Origin: Sulfuritalea sp.
GTDB lineage: Bacteria; Pseudomonadota; Gammaproteobacteria; Burkholderiales; Rhodocyclaceae
Length of the DNA: 64,000 nt
Reading direction: 5' to 3'
Assembly: GCA_030247575.1 (NCBI GenBank)
Contig: JAOTRV010000006.1
Coordinates: 62,001-126,000, forward strand
The notes beneath the pieces are model-generated. The model ran no database searches and was not told the DNA's origin. It worked only from the letters and a program-made list of their open reading frames with translations. Each line of letters begins with the position of its first letter. The first letter of the stretch is position 1. Made by a program: the position numbers and the translations under genes. Positions 16,350-24,591 of the stretch are shown piece after piece.

Positions 16350-16834
16350 GGCCGGCCCTCGGTGGTCTGCCGCATCGGCACGGATTGCGGACCTCGCGTC
16401 CCGTAGAAGTCGGGGCGGTGCGGATCACAAACCTTGCACCACACCCGCCCTGCGAGGACGTATGACGTTTCCCATGCTCTCCCGCTGATTGCCTCGTTTC
16501 CGCACTTGTCGCATACCCAGCGATGCTGAACCTTCTGATCTGTGAACTGCCTCCGCTCCAACTCATGCATCAGGGCTTCGGTGGGGATGCCCTTGACGTG
16601 ATCCCTCGCGCCCCGCCGAACCTTTGTGATGAGCGCCCCGGCCACCTGCTCGACATTCTGCCGGCGGGCAGCTGGCGCGCAACGATTGTGCACCTTCTCG
16701 AACGCGCGCAGCTTGCGCATGAAACCCATCACCGTCATTTCCCGATGTGGGCCATCAGTCGCACCGCATTGAGTACAGCAGAAGGCGGTTGGATTGGCGG
16801 CGATACGAACCGGATTCCAGGGCGCCAGCTTCAC
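16346..16834 (-). CDS. hypothetical protein with zinc-ribbon cysteines
   Basis: 162 residues. Cysteine pairs at FCCTQCG (~19-22), WVCDKCG (~108) and WCKVCDPH (~132) suggest two zinc ribbons. The basic middle (KVRRGARDHVKGIP) and 'MHELERRQFTDQKVQHRW' suggest nucleic-acid binding. Start and stop each overlap their neighbours (NADAR upstream, ASCH downstream) by four bases, so the three form an operon. Confidence 0.65.
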   Translation of the reverse strand: MKLAPWNPVRIAANPTAFCCTQCGATDGPHREMTVMGFMRKLRAFEKVHNRCAPAARRQNVEQVAGALITKVRRGARDHVKGIPTEALMHELERRQFTDQKVQHRWVCDKCGNEAISGRAWETSYVLAGRVWCKVCDPHRPDFYGTRGPQSVPMRQTTEGRP

Positions 16835-17571
16835 CCTACCGACTCCAGTGCCAAGCGGAGAGCTTCGCGTCCCATCGCCAAGCGAGCGTCGAGATCGTCG
16901 TCGTAATAGGGCGCGCCGCCCAGGTGATAGCGCTTCAACATCAGCATGCGCCCGAGATAGTTGTGGCCCTTGCCATTAACGCGGCCCCAGCGACGGCCGG
17001 CATCGTCGTCGACCTTGCCTGTCTCGACGATTTCAGCGTCGTCAGTGGATAGCAGCAGATCGCGCAGATCGGTGTGCTGCTTGTACTTGGCGCCCTCGCA
17101 GTCGAACATCCACGGATAACGCAGCAGAGACCAACCCGGTCGGATGTGGAATCCCAAGAGCGCGTCTGCCGTGCGGCCCATGATCTCGGCCGGATCGGCT
17201 TCGTTGTGCGGCATGGCGTGTGCCGCCAGGGCCACCAAGGACGGCGCCGGCGCCGCCATGAGCCAATCGCGCACGCGCGCATCGCGCGGCTTCAGGAACT
17301 GATAGGCGTGCTCGACGGTCGGGAAGCGCATGCCTGCAATCTCAATTCCCCGACGAAAGAGGTTGCTGAAGGCGCCGTAGGGCTTCTCGTTGGCCCGGTA
17401 GAACTCGATACTTGGGGTTGGGCTCCTACCCGCCGCAGCAACAGGTTCCCGGTTTCCTCCACCCTGGCTTCCGTGGTCAGTGCAAGGACAAGCTGCGGCG
17501 ATCGCGGCGCACGGCAACACCTCGCCCGGTTCTACGTCTTTCCTATCCGCCTGATGTTCGGGGTAGTTCAA
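16831..17571 (-). CDS. NADAR-family (YbiA-like) N-glycosidase
   Basis: 246 residues. A ~58-residue N-terminal stretch is poorly conserved-looking, so the true start may be later. From IEFYRANEKPYGAFSNLF onward it matches NADAR: FPTVEHAYQFLKP, a central LRYPWMFDCEGAKYKQHTDL, and RWGRVNGKGHNYLGRMLM. YbiA-type enzymes split N-glycosidic bonds, and some NADAR proteins remove ADP-ribose from guanine in DNA. Found in operon with a zinc-ribbon protein and an ASCH remnant, all nucleotide-related folds. The substrate here is unknown. Confidence 0.85.
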   Translation of the reverse strand: MNYPEHQADRKDVEPGEVLPCAAIAAACPCTDHGSQGGGNREPVAAAGRSPTPSIEFYRANEKPYGAFSNLFRRGIEIAGMRFPTVEHAYQFLKPRDARVRDWLMAAPAPSLVALAAHAMPHNEADPAEIMGRTADALLGFHIRPGWSLLRYPWMFDCEGAKYKQHTDLRDLLLSTDDAEIVETGKVDDDAGRRWGRVNGKGHNYLGRMLMLKRYHLGGAPYYDDDLDARLAMGREALRLALESVG

Positions 17572-17593
17572 TCGCCCAATTCTTTCTGAAGAG

Positions 17594-17740
17594 CTAACGT
17601 GAGGCCGCTATGCCGGGATCCGCACAAAGCTGGAGGTAACCATAGTTATCGTTCCATCTCGCCATAGCCTCGTCGATTGTTCCCGTGTGGCGATAGGCAT
17701 TCCATCGGTAAATGCGAATTGGTGGTGACGACGAAAACAT
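17594..17740 (-). CDS. very small hypothetical protein
   Basis: 48 residues (SSSPPIRIYRWNAYRHTGTIDEAMARWNDNYGYLQLCADPGIAASR). Reads as natural protein with balanced composition, and fills an otherwise empty 200-base gap between same-strand genes. The ribosome site is weak, so expression is uncertain. Confidence 0.45.
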   Translation of the reverse strand: MFSSSPPIRIYRWNAYRHTGTIDEAMARWNDNYGYLQLCADPGIAASR

Positions 17741-17770
17741 TGCTTTGCACGAACCCATCAGCGAATTCAG

Positions 17771-18037
17771 CTACCGTATCTGTTTGTTGTCGGCGCTGCG
17801 TCGTGATTTGCTGCTGGCCTTCCTAAGCAGTTTTTGATGGGCATCACAGGTCGACCAGTCCTTGTTGAAGGCCCATTCCAATTCTGTTTCCGAAAATTCA
17901 ATAGCCACCTCCTTGGTGCCATGGACTCGAACCCTCTCTATCTCTCGTATGTGACGGCAAAACACTGTGTAATCATCCTCCCCTTGCCCGTCAAAGAAAG
18001 GCCCTGGGTCCTCCCCTAGCCATATATTGCCCATCAT
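17771..18037 (-). CDS. small hypothetical protein
   Basis: 88 residues, with acidic N-terminal half (LGEDPGPFFDGQGEDDYTVFCRHI) and basic C-terminal tail (KLLRKASSKSRRSADNKQ). Start overlaps the stop of the next upstream small gene by four bases. Not recognised. Confidence 0.6.
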   Translation of the reverse strand: MMGNIWLGEDPGPFFDGQGEDDYTVFCRHIREIERVRVHGTKEVAIEFSETELEWAFNKDWSTCDAHQKLLRKASSKSRRSADNKQIR

Positions 18038-18216
18038 TTATCTCCATTCGTATTTGCCGCTGTGGTTTTCAAGCGATGTATTCGCCCCTCTTCGATGCCA
18101 ATGCAGTTGTACGCCTCGCCGCTTGGCAACATGATGCGTATGCCATCCGCGCCGAACTTGGCCGCCTCCTGCGTGGCCTGAAACAACACGAGCAGGAAAT
18201 CACCGACGCGCGCCAC
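18034..18216 (-). CDS. small hypothetical protein, GTG start
   Basis: About 60 residues if it starts at the GTG at 18216 (ARVGDFLLVLFQATQEAAKFGADGIRIMLPSGEAYNC...). An open frame continues upstream, but that part overlaps the larger gene at 18227-19282 and looks like shadow. The start is therefore a judgement. Ends within the start of the downstream gene (four-base overlap). Confidence 0.5.
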   Translation of the reverse strand: MARVGDFLLVLFQATQEAAKFGADGIRIMLPSGEAYNCIGIEEGRIHRLKTTAANTNGDK

Positions 18217-18226
18217 GTCCCGCCCA

Positions 18227-19282
18227 CTAAGATTGAACCTCTCGATAGGGCATGGCGCCGGTCTGGCGCGGCGTGAGTTCTGGTGGCACTCCATAACCGT
18301 TGGTGAGCAGGGCCCACTGACCCACTTCCCTGTCGGTGATGTTGGTCGCCTCTCTGAACTCGGCACGTATGGCGATGTCGCAGATGACTCCCTGCTGTTC
18401 GAACGACAGCGCGCTGTACCAGTCGCGGAAGCGCGGGAAGACGCCGGGCTCAAGCCATACGTCGCGCGCCCACCGGTTGCGGGCGACCTTGCGGCGGAGA
18501 CTTTGCACGACTCGGTGCAGCTGACGCTCGGACGCGCCCGTGCAGGAAGCGCGCATGCGGGCGACAGCATTTCCGCTGGCGCCTCCAAGTGCGTGCAGAA
18601 AGATGGTTTCCTGAATCATTTGGGTGGAGATCGTTGTCAAGTATGGCAGCAAGACGGTTGACTGCGGCAGGCAATATGTCTGGCCAGCGCCGGTGCTGTG
18701 CGGTCCGACCATCACCGCCGCGAGCCTCATCCACTCTCGGACGGTCAAGCCGTCAATACTCTCCTGTGGCCCCTTGGCATCGCTGATGAGGTCCAGAACG
18801 TCCGGCAGCAACTTGCTGCCCTTGGCCTTGTTGGCTTTGGTCGACATGATGCAAATGTTCGTGTCGGCGTAACCCCCATTGTTAAAAACCCGGTCAACCG
18901 ACCAGTCCATCTCGCCGCCGGTGGCGCATGTCATCCGGGTCGTGGTGACGGGGCAAACAGAAGAGGTGATTTTTGCGAGGAACTCCGGTGTCACGTCCGA
19001 AGCGACGACGCGATTGCGGCGCAGCGCACCGAAGCGCAGGCCCAGCCATTTGCGGTCGAAGCGCGTGGGCTCTTTCGGTTTCAGACGGCGGCGGCCCTCC
19101 TCGTAGCCCTGCTGCATTGCGGGTGGTGCGTCCGGAGGGAGCTTGATGCAGGAGTATCCGGCGAAGTCCCAGCCGAGATCGAAGTACCGCCGGCTGATAT
19201 CCGCCAACATGCAGTCCGCTTCCGCGATTGAAGTGATGGCACCCGTCGACGCCTGCGCAGGCATCATGCAATCATGCGGCAT
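18227..19282 (-). CDS. hypothetical protein, 351 residues
   Basis: Soluble protein with an alpha/beta N-terminal half (SRRYFDLGWDFAGYSCIKLPPD; KWLGLRFGALRRNR) and a helical, basic C-terminal half (ASERQLHRVVQSLRRKVARNRWARDVWLEPGVF). The stretch GLTVREWMRLAAVMVG might be a DNA-binding helix pair. First gene of a run of small same-strand genes that extends to 17594. An alternative start six codons in (MMPAQ) is possible. I do not recognise the family. Confidence 0.6.
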   Translation of the reverse strand: MPHDCMMPAQASTGAITSIAEADCMLADISRRYFDLGWDFAGYSCIKLPPDAPPAMQQGYEEGRRRLKPKEPTRFDRKWLGLRFGALRRNRVVASDVTPEFLAKITSSVCPVTTTRMTCATGGEMDWSVDRVFNNGGYADTNICIMSTKANKAKGSKLLPDVLDLISDAKGPQESIDGLTVREWMRLAAVMVGPHSTGAGQTYCLPQSTVLLPYLTTISTQMIQETIFLHALGGASGNAVARMRASCTGASERQLHRVVQSLRRKVARNRWARDVWLEPGVFPRFRDWYSALSFEQQGVICDIAIRAEFREATNITDREVGQWALLTNGYGVPPELTPRQTGAMPYREVQS

Positions 19283-19429
19283 GGTTCGGCCTGGCGCTCT
19301 TGGTTGTCACTCCTGCAAACATGTCTGATTCTCCACTGGGTGCTGTTGCCGGGATCGGCGTCGCGAGATGTCAGCGTTCAGGATGACAAATTGGCTATGC
19401 CGCTGCAGAGATACTTTTGAGCGCCTGGC

Positions 19430-21286
19430 TTAGGATGAGGCGCTGTACGCGAACGGGGGAAGCCGCGAGCCGTCCTCAGTGGCATTGGCTAGCGTATGGG
19501 CGGCACGCCATGTCTCTACCCACAGCGGAATCGCCTGCTCGGACATCGGAATCGCGATGCCAAAGCCCTGCCCCCACTCGCAGCCGATTTCCAGAAGCCG
19601 AGTGGCGTGGTCCAACGTCTCTATGCCTTCGGCGATGACGATGCGCCCAAACGCCTCGGCCAGGTGGATGACGCCTTGCACAATCGACAGGTCGCCGGAA
19701 TTGTTCAAGATGGACTGCACGAAGGAGCGGTCGATTTTCAGGGCCGACGTCGGCAGGTGCTTCAAGTAGGTGAACGAGGAATACCCTGTTCCGAAGTCGT
19801 CGATCGAAAATGTCACCCCCAAGGCGGCGCATTCCTCGATCACTGCCGACACTTCGATGATATCGCTCAAGGCGGCGCTTTCGAGGATTTCAATTTCCAG
19901 GGCGCACGATGGAATGTCTGGATAGCGTGCGAGCAAGGCCTTCAGGCGCGGCACAAACAGCTTGTGCTGAAGATGGGGGCCGCTGATATTGACGCTTATG
20001 GGCAGATGCAGGCCGAGCTTGCGCCACTCGTCCAACTGCGACAAAGCGTTCTCGAGAACCCACTCGCCGACCCGGATGGCTGTCTCCGTGTGCTCGATGT
20101 AAGGGATGAAATCGATCGGCGACAGCATTCCATGGGTCGGGTGCAACCAGCGAATCAGTGCCTCGACACCGAGGATCTCGCCCGTTCGCAGATTCACTTT
20201 TGGTTGATAGAAGAGCCTCAATTCGTCCTGGCGAAGTGCGTCCTCTACCGCCCGCGCCTTCTCGATGTTTCGAAGCGATACGCGATCGGTGACGGGGTCG
20301 AAGAGCGAGTATTGATTGCGTCCCAATTGCTTCGCCGCGTGCATGGCGTGGTCCGCGTGGCGCAGCAAGGTGTTGGGCATGGCTTCATCGTACGGAGCAA
20401 CGGTTACCCCAAGACTTGCCGTCAGAAGGATTGGGGGCATCGCATCGATGAGGATCGGGGCTTCCATCGTCTGCAGCAGGCGCTGAATGCCGGTGCGACA
20501 GCCGTCCATGGATGTGAAGTCGCACATCATCAGCGCGAACTGGTTCCCGCTGATTCGGCTCACGAGGTCCCCTTCGCGCAGAACGGCGTGCAATCGCTGG
20601 GCGACTTCGATCAATACCCGGTTCCCGATCTCGATGCCGTATTTCTCGTTGACCGACGAGAATTTGTCGATATCCATGTAGCACACGGCCACGAGGGTGT
20701 TGCGCTCGCTGGCGGCCGCGATGGTCTGTTCCAGGCGCGTGAGGAGCAAGGCGACGTTGGGGAGTTGTGTGAGCGGATCGTGGGACAGGGCTCGTTGCAA
20801 CTTGTCTTTCGTTGCAACCTCCGCCGAGATGTCCGAGAAGATGCCGACGTAGTAGATCAGGCTGTCCGTGCTGCCCCGGATCTCGGTCAGCGTCAGATAT
20901 TCCGGATAGACGTCCTTGTTGGCCCGGCGGCTCCATACCACGCCCGCCCAGGTCCCCTTTTTCGTCAGTTCCTCCCACATGTCGCGGTAGAACGCTTCAT
21001 CGTGCTCGCCGGACTTGAGAAGGCGCGGGTTCCGGCCGCAAACTTCTGCGGCGGAGTACCCGGTTATGGTGGTGAAGGCGGGATTAACGGCAAGGATGGT
21101 CCCCTCGGCGTTGGTGATCAGCATGCCTTCGTTGGCAGATTGAAAGATGACCGACAGAAACGCGGACGCTGTGCTCGGCAGATTGAGATCCGAGATGGAA
21201 GTGCTGGCGGGCACTGGGCGCGGCGAAGGACCACTCCTCCGGTCTGGCCTTGTGCTTCCGTTATTCAACATGGAGCCCCGCTTCAT
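19430..21286 (-). CDS. PAS-GGDEF-EAL protein, probable c-di-GMP phosphodiesterase
   Basis: 618 residues. PAS domain ~45-160 (GMLITNAEGTILAVNPAFTTITGYSA). Diguanylate-cyclase-like domain ~170-330, whose active-site loop reads SGNQF instead of GGDEF, so cyclase activity is probably lost. EAL domain ~345-600 keeps the main catalytic residues: EALIRW, NISGPHL, DDFGTGYSS, KIDRSFV and EGIET, then QGFGIAIP. Soluble; no membrane span seen. Likely hydrolyses c-di-GMP with PAS input. The start overlaps the helicase C-terminus by 26 bases; the ATG five codons later (MLNN) is an alternative. Confidence 0.9.
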   Translation of the reverse strand: MKRGSMLNNGSTRPDRRSGPSPRPVPASTSISDLNLPSTASAFLSVIFQSANEGMLITNAEGTILAVNPAFTTITGYSAAEVCGRNPRLLKSGEHDEAFYRDMWEELTKKGTWAGVVWSRRANKDVYPEYLTLTEIRGSTDSLIYYVGIFSDISAEVATKDKLQRALSHDPLTQLPNVALLLTRLEQTIAAASERNTLVAVCYMDIDKFSSVNEKYGIEIGNRVLIEVAQRLHAVLREGDLVSRISGNQFALMMCDFTSMDGCRTGIQRLLQTMEAPILIDAMPPILLTASLGVTVAPYDEAMPNTLLRHADHAMHAAKQLGRNQYSLFDPVTDRVSLRNIEKARAVEDALRQDELRLFYQPKVNLRTGEILGVEALIRWLHPTHGMLSPIDFIPYIEHTETAIRVGEWVLENALSQLDEWRKLGLHLPISVNISGPHLQHKLFVPRLKALLARYPDIPSCALEIEILESAALSDIIEVSAVIEECAALGVTFSIDDFGTGYSSFTYLKHLPTSALKIDRSFVQSILNNSGDLSIVQGVIHLAEAFGRIVIAEGIETLDHATRLLEIGCEWGQGFGIAIPMSEQAIPLWVETWRAAHTLANATEDGSRLPPFAYSASS

Positions 21287-23111
21287 AGAGGAATCGGCTG
21301 ACCTTATCTTTGGGGCGCGTGAAAATGGTCAAGGAGTCTGCCGCGCGGGTCATCGCGACATAAAAGATTCGACGCTCCTCGGCCAGTTCCTCCGCGCTGA
21401 CGGATTCCTTGCTTGGGACAATGCCTTCGACCACATCCAGCAGGAATACGTGATCAAACTCGAGGCCTTTCGAGGCGTGGAACGTCGCCAGCACAATCCG
21501 CGGCAGATCCTTGCGCCGATCATCCTGCTGTGCCATGCGCAGGCGTTGCGCGAGCGAACCGGTAAATCTGTCGGCCAGAATGTCCCGCGCCAGTTCGAGG
21601 CAATCCACGGCTGCCGGGCGCTTCTTGGGGATGGCCGATGCGTCGGTGGTCTGGTCGTCGATCTGGACGCCGCAGGTCTCCATCAGGACGGCGGTCATCC
21701 ATCCGGCGACGCCATAGATGGCCGCTTGAGGACGGCCGGCGGCGTTCTTGCTGACCCAGTTGGGCGCATTCTGGAAGAGGCTTTCGACGACCGGCCCGCC
21801 CGGCCAGCGTGCAGAGTAGGTGCCGGGTTTGAGCAAACCGGTGAGGCTGCCTCCGCCTAGCGCGAGGAGTTCCTGGCCAATCGAATCCGGAACCCCCGCC
21901 CAGCGGAGCGCGATTTCAAGACCGACGCCGTCCTTCGAGTGGAAGGAACCCAAGAGCGCGAGCATCGCTTGCACGGCCTTGTCCTGCCAGAAATTGCGAC
22001 CGCTACGCACGTAGGGAATCCGCGACTCGACAAACGCCTTCTCCACGGCTCGCAGGTGATCGTTGGTGCGCGTGAGGATGGCTACTTGTCCAGGGAGGAC
22101 GCCGAACCGGTAAGGCACTCCGCCTTCTACCGGGGGAGCCGGCGGCGCCGTGCAGAGATGGTCGAGGCGTTGAATGAGGAGATCGATTTGCCCGGCGCTG
22201 TCGCGGGTCACCACCACGTGGGGAATGGGACCGCGCCCGCGCGCAGCGATCTGCTCCTTTGGTACGCGATTCGGATTGGTCGCAATGAGCCGCGTGGCGG
22301 ATGCGAGAATCTGGTCGGTCGAGCGGTAGTTCACGCCCAGATTGACAATGGCCGCCTTCGTCATGGACGCATAGTTCATCATCCCCGCATACCCGAGCGC
22401 ACGACGGAATCCGTAGACCGACTGATCGTCATCGCCGACGACACAAGACGTCGCCCCGCTGGCCACATGGGCGGCGAGCCACTCGTATTGGAGGCGGTCA
22501 ACGTCTTGGAATTCGTCGCACAAGATCCAGTCCGCAGGCATCGGTGCAAGCGTCCCCTTTTTCATGAGGGCGACCGTTCTGAGCAGCATGTCCGTGAAGT
22601 CGCAGGCGCGTTGGGCATTGACCCGACGCTGATAGGCGCGCGCGAGTTCCAGCATGTCCGGATGCGCCGCCGCGTACGCCGGATCCGTCTTGCACAAGGT
22701 GATCTCTTCCTCGGCCACCATTACATCCAGATCCAACCCGACGTCGTGACACGCGCGAAAGACCAGATGGCGGATTTCAATGGGGCTAAGAACGCGAATC
22801 GAGATGTGGGCGCCCTTCAGCTGCTGCAGGCCGAGACTGTTGAAGGTGCCGATCGTCACCTGTCCGGATTTGAGTCTGGGCAGACGAGCGCCAATCCGCG
22901 TGCGCATTTCATGGGCGGCCTCGCGTGAGAAGGTCGCCAGGACGATGCGGTCGCTGGGAGCTCGGGTGAGGATGTGAGCCACTTTCTCGGTAAGCACGCG
23001 GGTTTTGCCGCTGCCCGGTCCCGCGCAGCAAAGCAAGTGGCCCTCGGCAAGCACCGCTTGCCGCTGGCTCTCGTTCAGATTGACAAGATCCTTCCCGATG
23101 GGGGCTGACAT
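21261..23111 (-). CDS. UvrD/Rep-family superfamily 1A DNA helicase
   Basis: 616 residues with all main motifs: Walker A CAGPGSGKTR (~30), TFSREAAHEM (Ia), LCDEFQDVDRLQYEW (II), VVGDDDQSVYGFRRA (III), LGVNYRST (IV), VLATFHASKGLEFDHVF (V) and RRIFYVAMTRA (VI). Shorter than host UvrD (~720 residues), mainly in the 2B and C-terminal regions. A 3'-to-5' translocase, probably for plasmid replication or repair. Eleven bases separate it from the upstream gene. Confidence 0.9.
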   Translation of the reverse strand: MSAPIGKDLVNLNESQRQAVLAEGHLLCCAGPGSGKTRVLTEKVAHILTRAPSDRIVLATFSREAAHEMRTRIGARLPRLKSGQVTIGTFNSLGLQQLKGAHISIRVLSPIEIRHLVFRACHDVGLDLDVMVAEEEITLCKTDPAYAAAHPDMLELARAYQRRVNAQRACDFTDMLLRTVALMKKGTLAPMPADWILCDEFQDVDRLQYEWLAAHVASGATSCVVGDDDQSVYGFRRALGYAGMMNYASMTKAAIVNLGVNYRSTDQILASATRLIATNPNRVPKEQIAARGRGPIPHVVVTRDSAGQIDLLIQRLDHLCTAPPAPPVEGGVPYRFGVLPGQVAILTRTNDHLRAVEKAFVESRIPYVRSGRNFWQDKAVQAMLALLGSFHSKDGVGLEIALRWAGVPDSIGQELLALGGGSLTGLLKPGTYSARWPGGPVVESLFQNAPNWVSKNAAGRPQAAIYGVAGWMTAVLMETCGVQIDDQTTDASAIPKKRPAAVDCLELARDILADRFTGSLAQRLRMAQQDDRRKDLPRIVLATFHASKGLEFDHVFLLDVVEGIVPSKESVSAEELAEERRIFYVAMTRAADSLTIFTRPKDKVSRFLYEAGLHVE

Positions 23112-23121
23112 CGGCGCTTGC

Positions 23122-23895
23122 TTAGGCGGCGGATACGGCTCCAGCGGGCAGGCTGGTTCCCGCCAGTTGGTTCATGTCGTCCTGCGACGCCGCCAGTCCG
23201 GCTTCTTTCGCAGCCTTGGCCTGCGCCTTGTCGCGCAGGGACTGCTGTTCGCGCTCCCCCAGACGCTGCTCGATTGCGCCGCTGCAGATGCGACGGATGA
23301 TGGTGAATTGCGACATGGTCTTGCGCGGCAGCGCGTGCAGGTTGTTGCGTACATCGCGTTCGTTGTTGAGTTTCGCGCGAAGGGCCTCGTTTTGCACATC
23401 GGACAACTCGCCGATGATGTACAGGTATTCGTGATAGCGAAGGTAGATGTCGGCTTTCGCCAGCAAGTTCAGCCAGTCCGTGGCGACGCGGGTTGAACAC
23501 AAGGCGGCGTAGCGTTCGGTCGGGCAAATGATGGAACTGGGGTCTTCGCCGGCATTGGCCAGTTTCTTGGTAGCCTGCTCGATTCGCCTGTCCAGGTACT
23601 CGTCGATTCGAGTGAATTCGGTGGTGATGGCAGTTTCCGCCTTGAAAATCTCATCTTCCTGGTAGATCTTCTGACTGACCCGGTCGGCCAGAATCCCGCG
23701 AGACTGCTTGGTGATGTAGTGAGCATCGCGCGACACGGGCTCCCAAGTTCTGGACAGCACCTTCTTTGCCAAGTCGCTACCCAGCTCGACCACGCGGCGC
23801 GCCATCACGGCGTTCTTGTTGCGCTCGAAGAACTTGAGCGTGCTTCGCGCCATCCAGTCTTTTTGCTCGATTACCTCGTCGTTGCCGTGTGCCAT
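23122..23895 (-). CDS. hypothetical protein, mostly helical (possibly DUF1845/AcaB-like)
   Basis: 257 residues, strongly helical and charged: MARSTLKFFERNKNAVMARRVVELGSDLAKKVL, EFTRIDEYLDRRIEQATKKLA and KADIYLRYHEYLYIIGELSDVQNEALRAKLNNER. Alanine/glutamine-rich C-terminal tail. The overall look recalls DUF1845 proteins of conjugative elements, but I cannot confirm that. It heads the unit with the helicase and the PAS-GGDEF-EAL gene. A GGAG-type site lies upstream. Confidence 0.55.
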   Translation of the reverse strand: MAHGNDEVIEQKDWMARSTLKFFERNKNAVMARRVVELGSDLAKKVLSRTWEPVSRDAHYITKQSRGILADRVSQKIYQEDEIFKAETAITTEFTRIDEYLDRRIEQATKKLANAGEDPSSIICPTERYAALCSTRVATDWLNLLAKADIYLRYHEYLYIIGELSDVQNEALRAKLNNERDVRNNLHALPRKTMSQFTIIRRICSGAIEQRLGEREQQSLRDKAQAKAAKEAGLAASQDDMNQLAGTSLPAGAVSAA

Positions 23896-24104
23896 TTTTC
23901 GTCTCCCTTAACGAGTTAGGCGATGCCCGGCAGGTGCCGGGAATCTTGCAAGGCAATGATTGCATGTGGTGCCACCCGCAGTGGGCGGCATTCCCCTACA
24001 CGGAAGGGGGGGGGCGGCGCGGAAAGCTCGCTTTTCGATTGTCGAACGACTTTGATTCCCGTAGTTTTCGATTCGCAAACTTCTAATCAACAACAAGGGC
24101 ACCC
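23896..24104. promoter_or_regulatory. divergent intergenic region, likely promoters for both directions
   Basis: 209 bases between the minus-strand helicase unit and the plus-strand genes at 24105 onward. Contains a short inverted repeat CCCGGCA-GG-TGCCGGG near 23928-23943, a G-run at 24007-24015, and an A/T-rich segment near 24040-24090 that could hold a plus-strand promoter. No specific -35/-10 pair was convincing. Confidence 0.4.
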
Positions 24105-24446
24105 GTGAACCGGAAGGCATTGGACGATCTGTTTGGGCAGTTTGGGGTCGACGTCGTGATGACGCACGCGGATATCAACCAGCACTGCGTCACGCTGCTG
24201 CGCCTGCGAAAAGCGCCGGTGTATGCCGTCTGCCGCGTCCACCCAACGCTCGAAGTGGCCACGGCGCCTCGGTTTGACGGGGAGCATGAGCGCGGAACCC
24301 TCAGTGGGGCGATCAGCAGCCATGGGATGAAAGATCTTCTGGACTGGACGGATCGGGGTACGGCCGTCGACCGCTATCGCAGCATGGTCAGTGCCGACGC
24401 ATCGAGCCGTGCGCTGCAGCCGCTCCCCTGGCGCGGCACCGTGTAG
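24105..24446 (+). CDS. small hypothetical protein, GTG start
   Basis: 113 residues (NRKALDDLFGQFGVDVVMTHADINQHCVTLLRLRKAPVYAVCRVHP). Folded-looking alpha/beta N-terminal half, and a C-terminal tail with MKDLLDWTDRGTAVDRYRSM. First gene of the plus-strand block. Function unknown. Confidence 0.6.
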   Translation: MNRKALDDLFGQFGVDVVMTHADINQHCVTLLRLRKAPVYAVCRVHPTLEVATAPRFDGEHERGTLSGAISSHGMKDLLDWTDRGTAVDRYRSMVSADASSRALQPLPWRGTV

Positions 24447-24591
24447 TGTCCGTTGCTGCTCGTGGCGTCCTTGTTGCTCGGGTCGGTCGTGGTAGTGAAG
24501 CAGCGGGTGGGCCGCCTGTGCCCCGCACGGGAAGGCGCCTTCGATCTGTCACCCGCGTCAATCAGGATGCTGTTGAGCAAGGGAGGTACGC

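Noticed and set aside
19496-21301. 601-codon plus-strand open frame opposite the PAS-GGDEF-EAL gene
   Set aside because: It mirrors the minus-strand gene in a GC-rich region, has no domain, and its composition is that of an antisense shadow.
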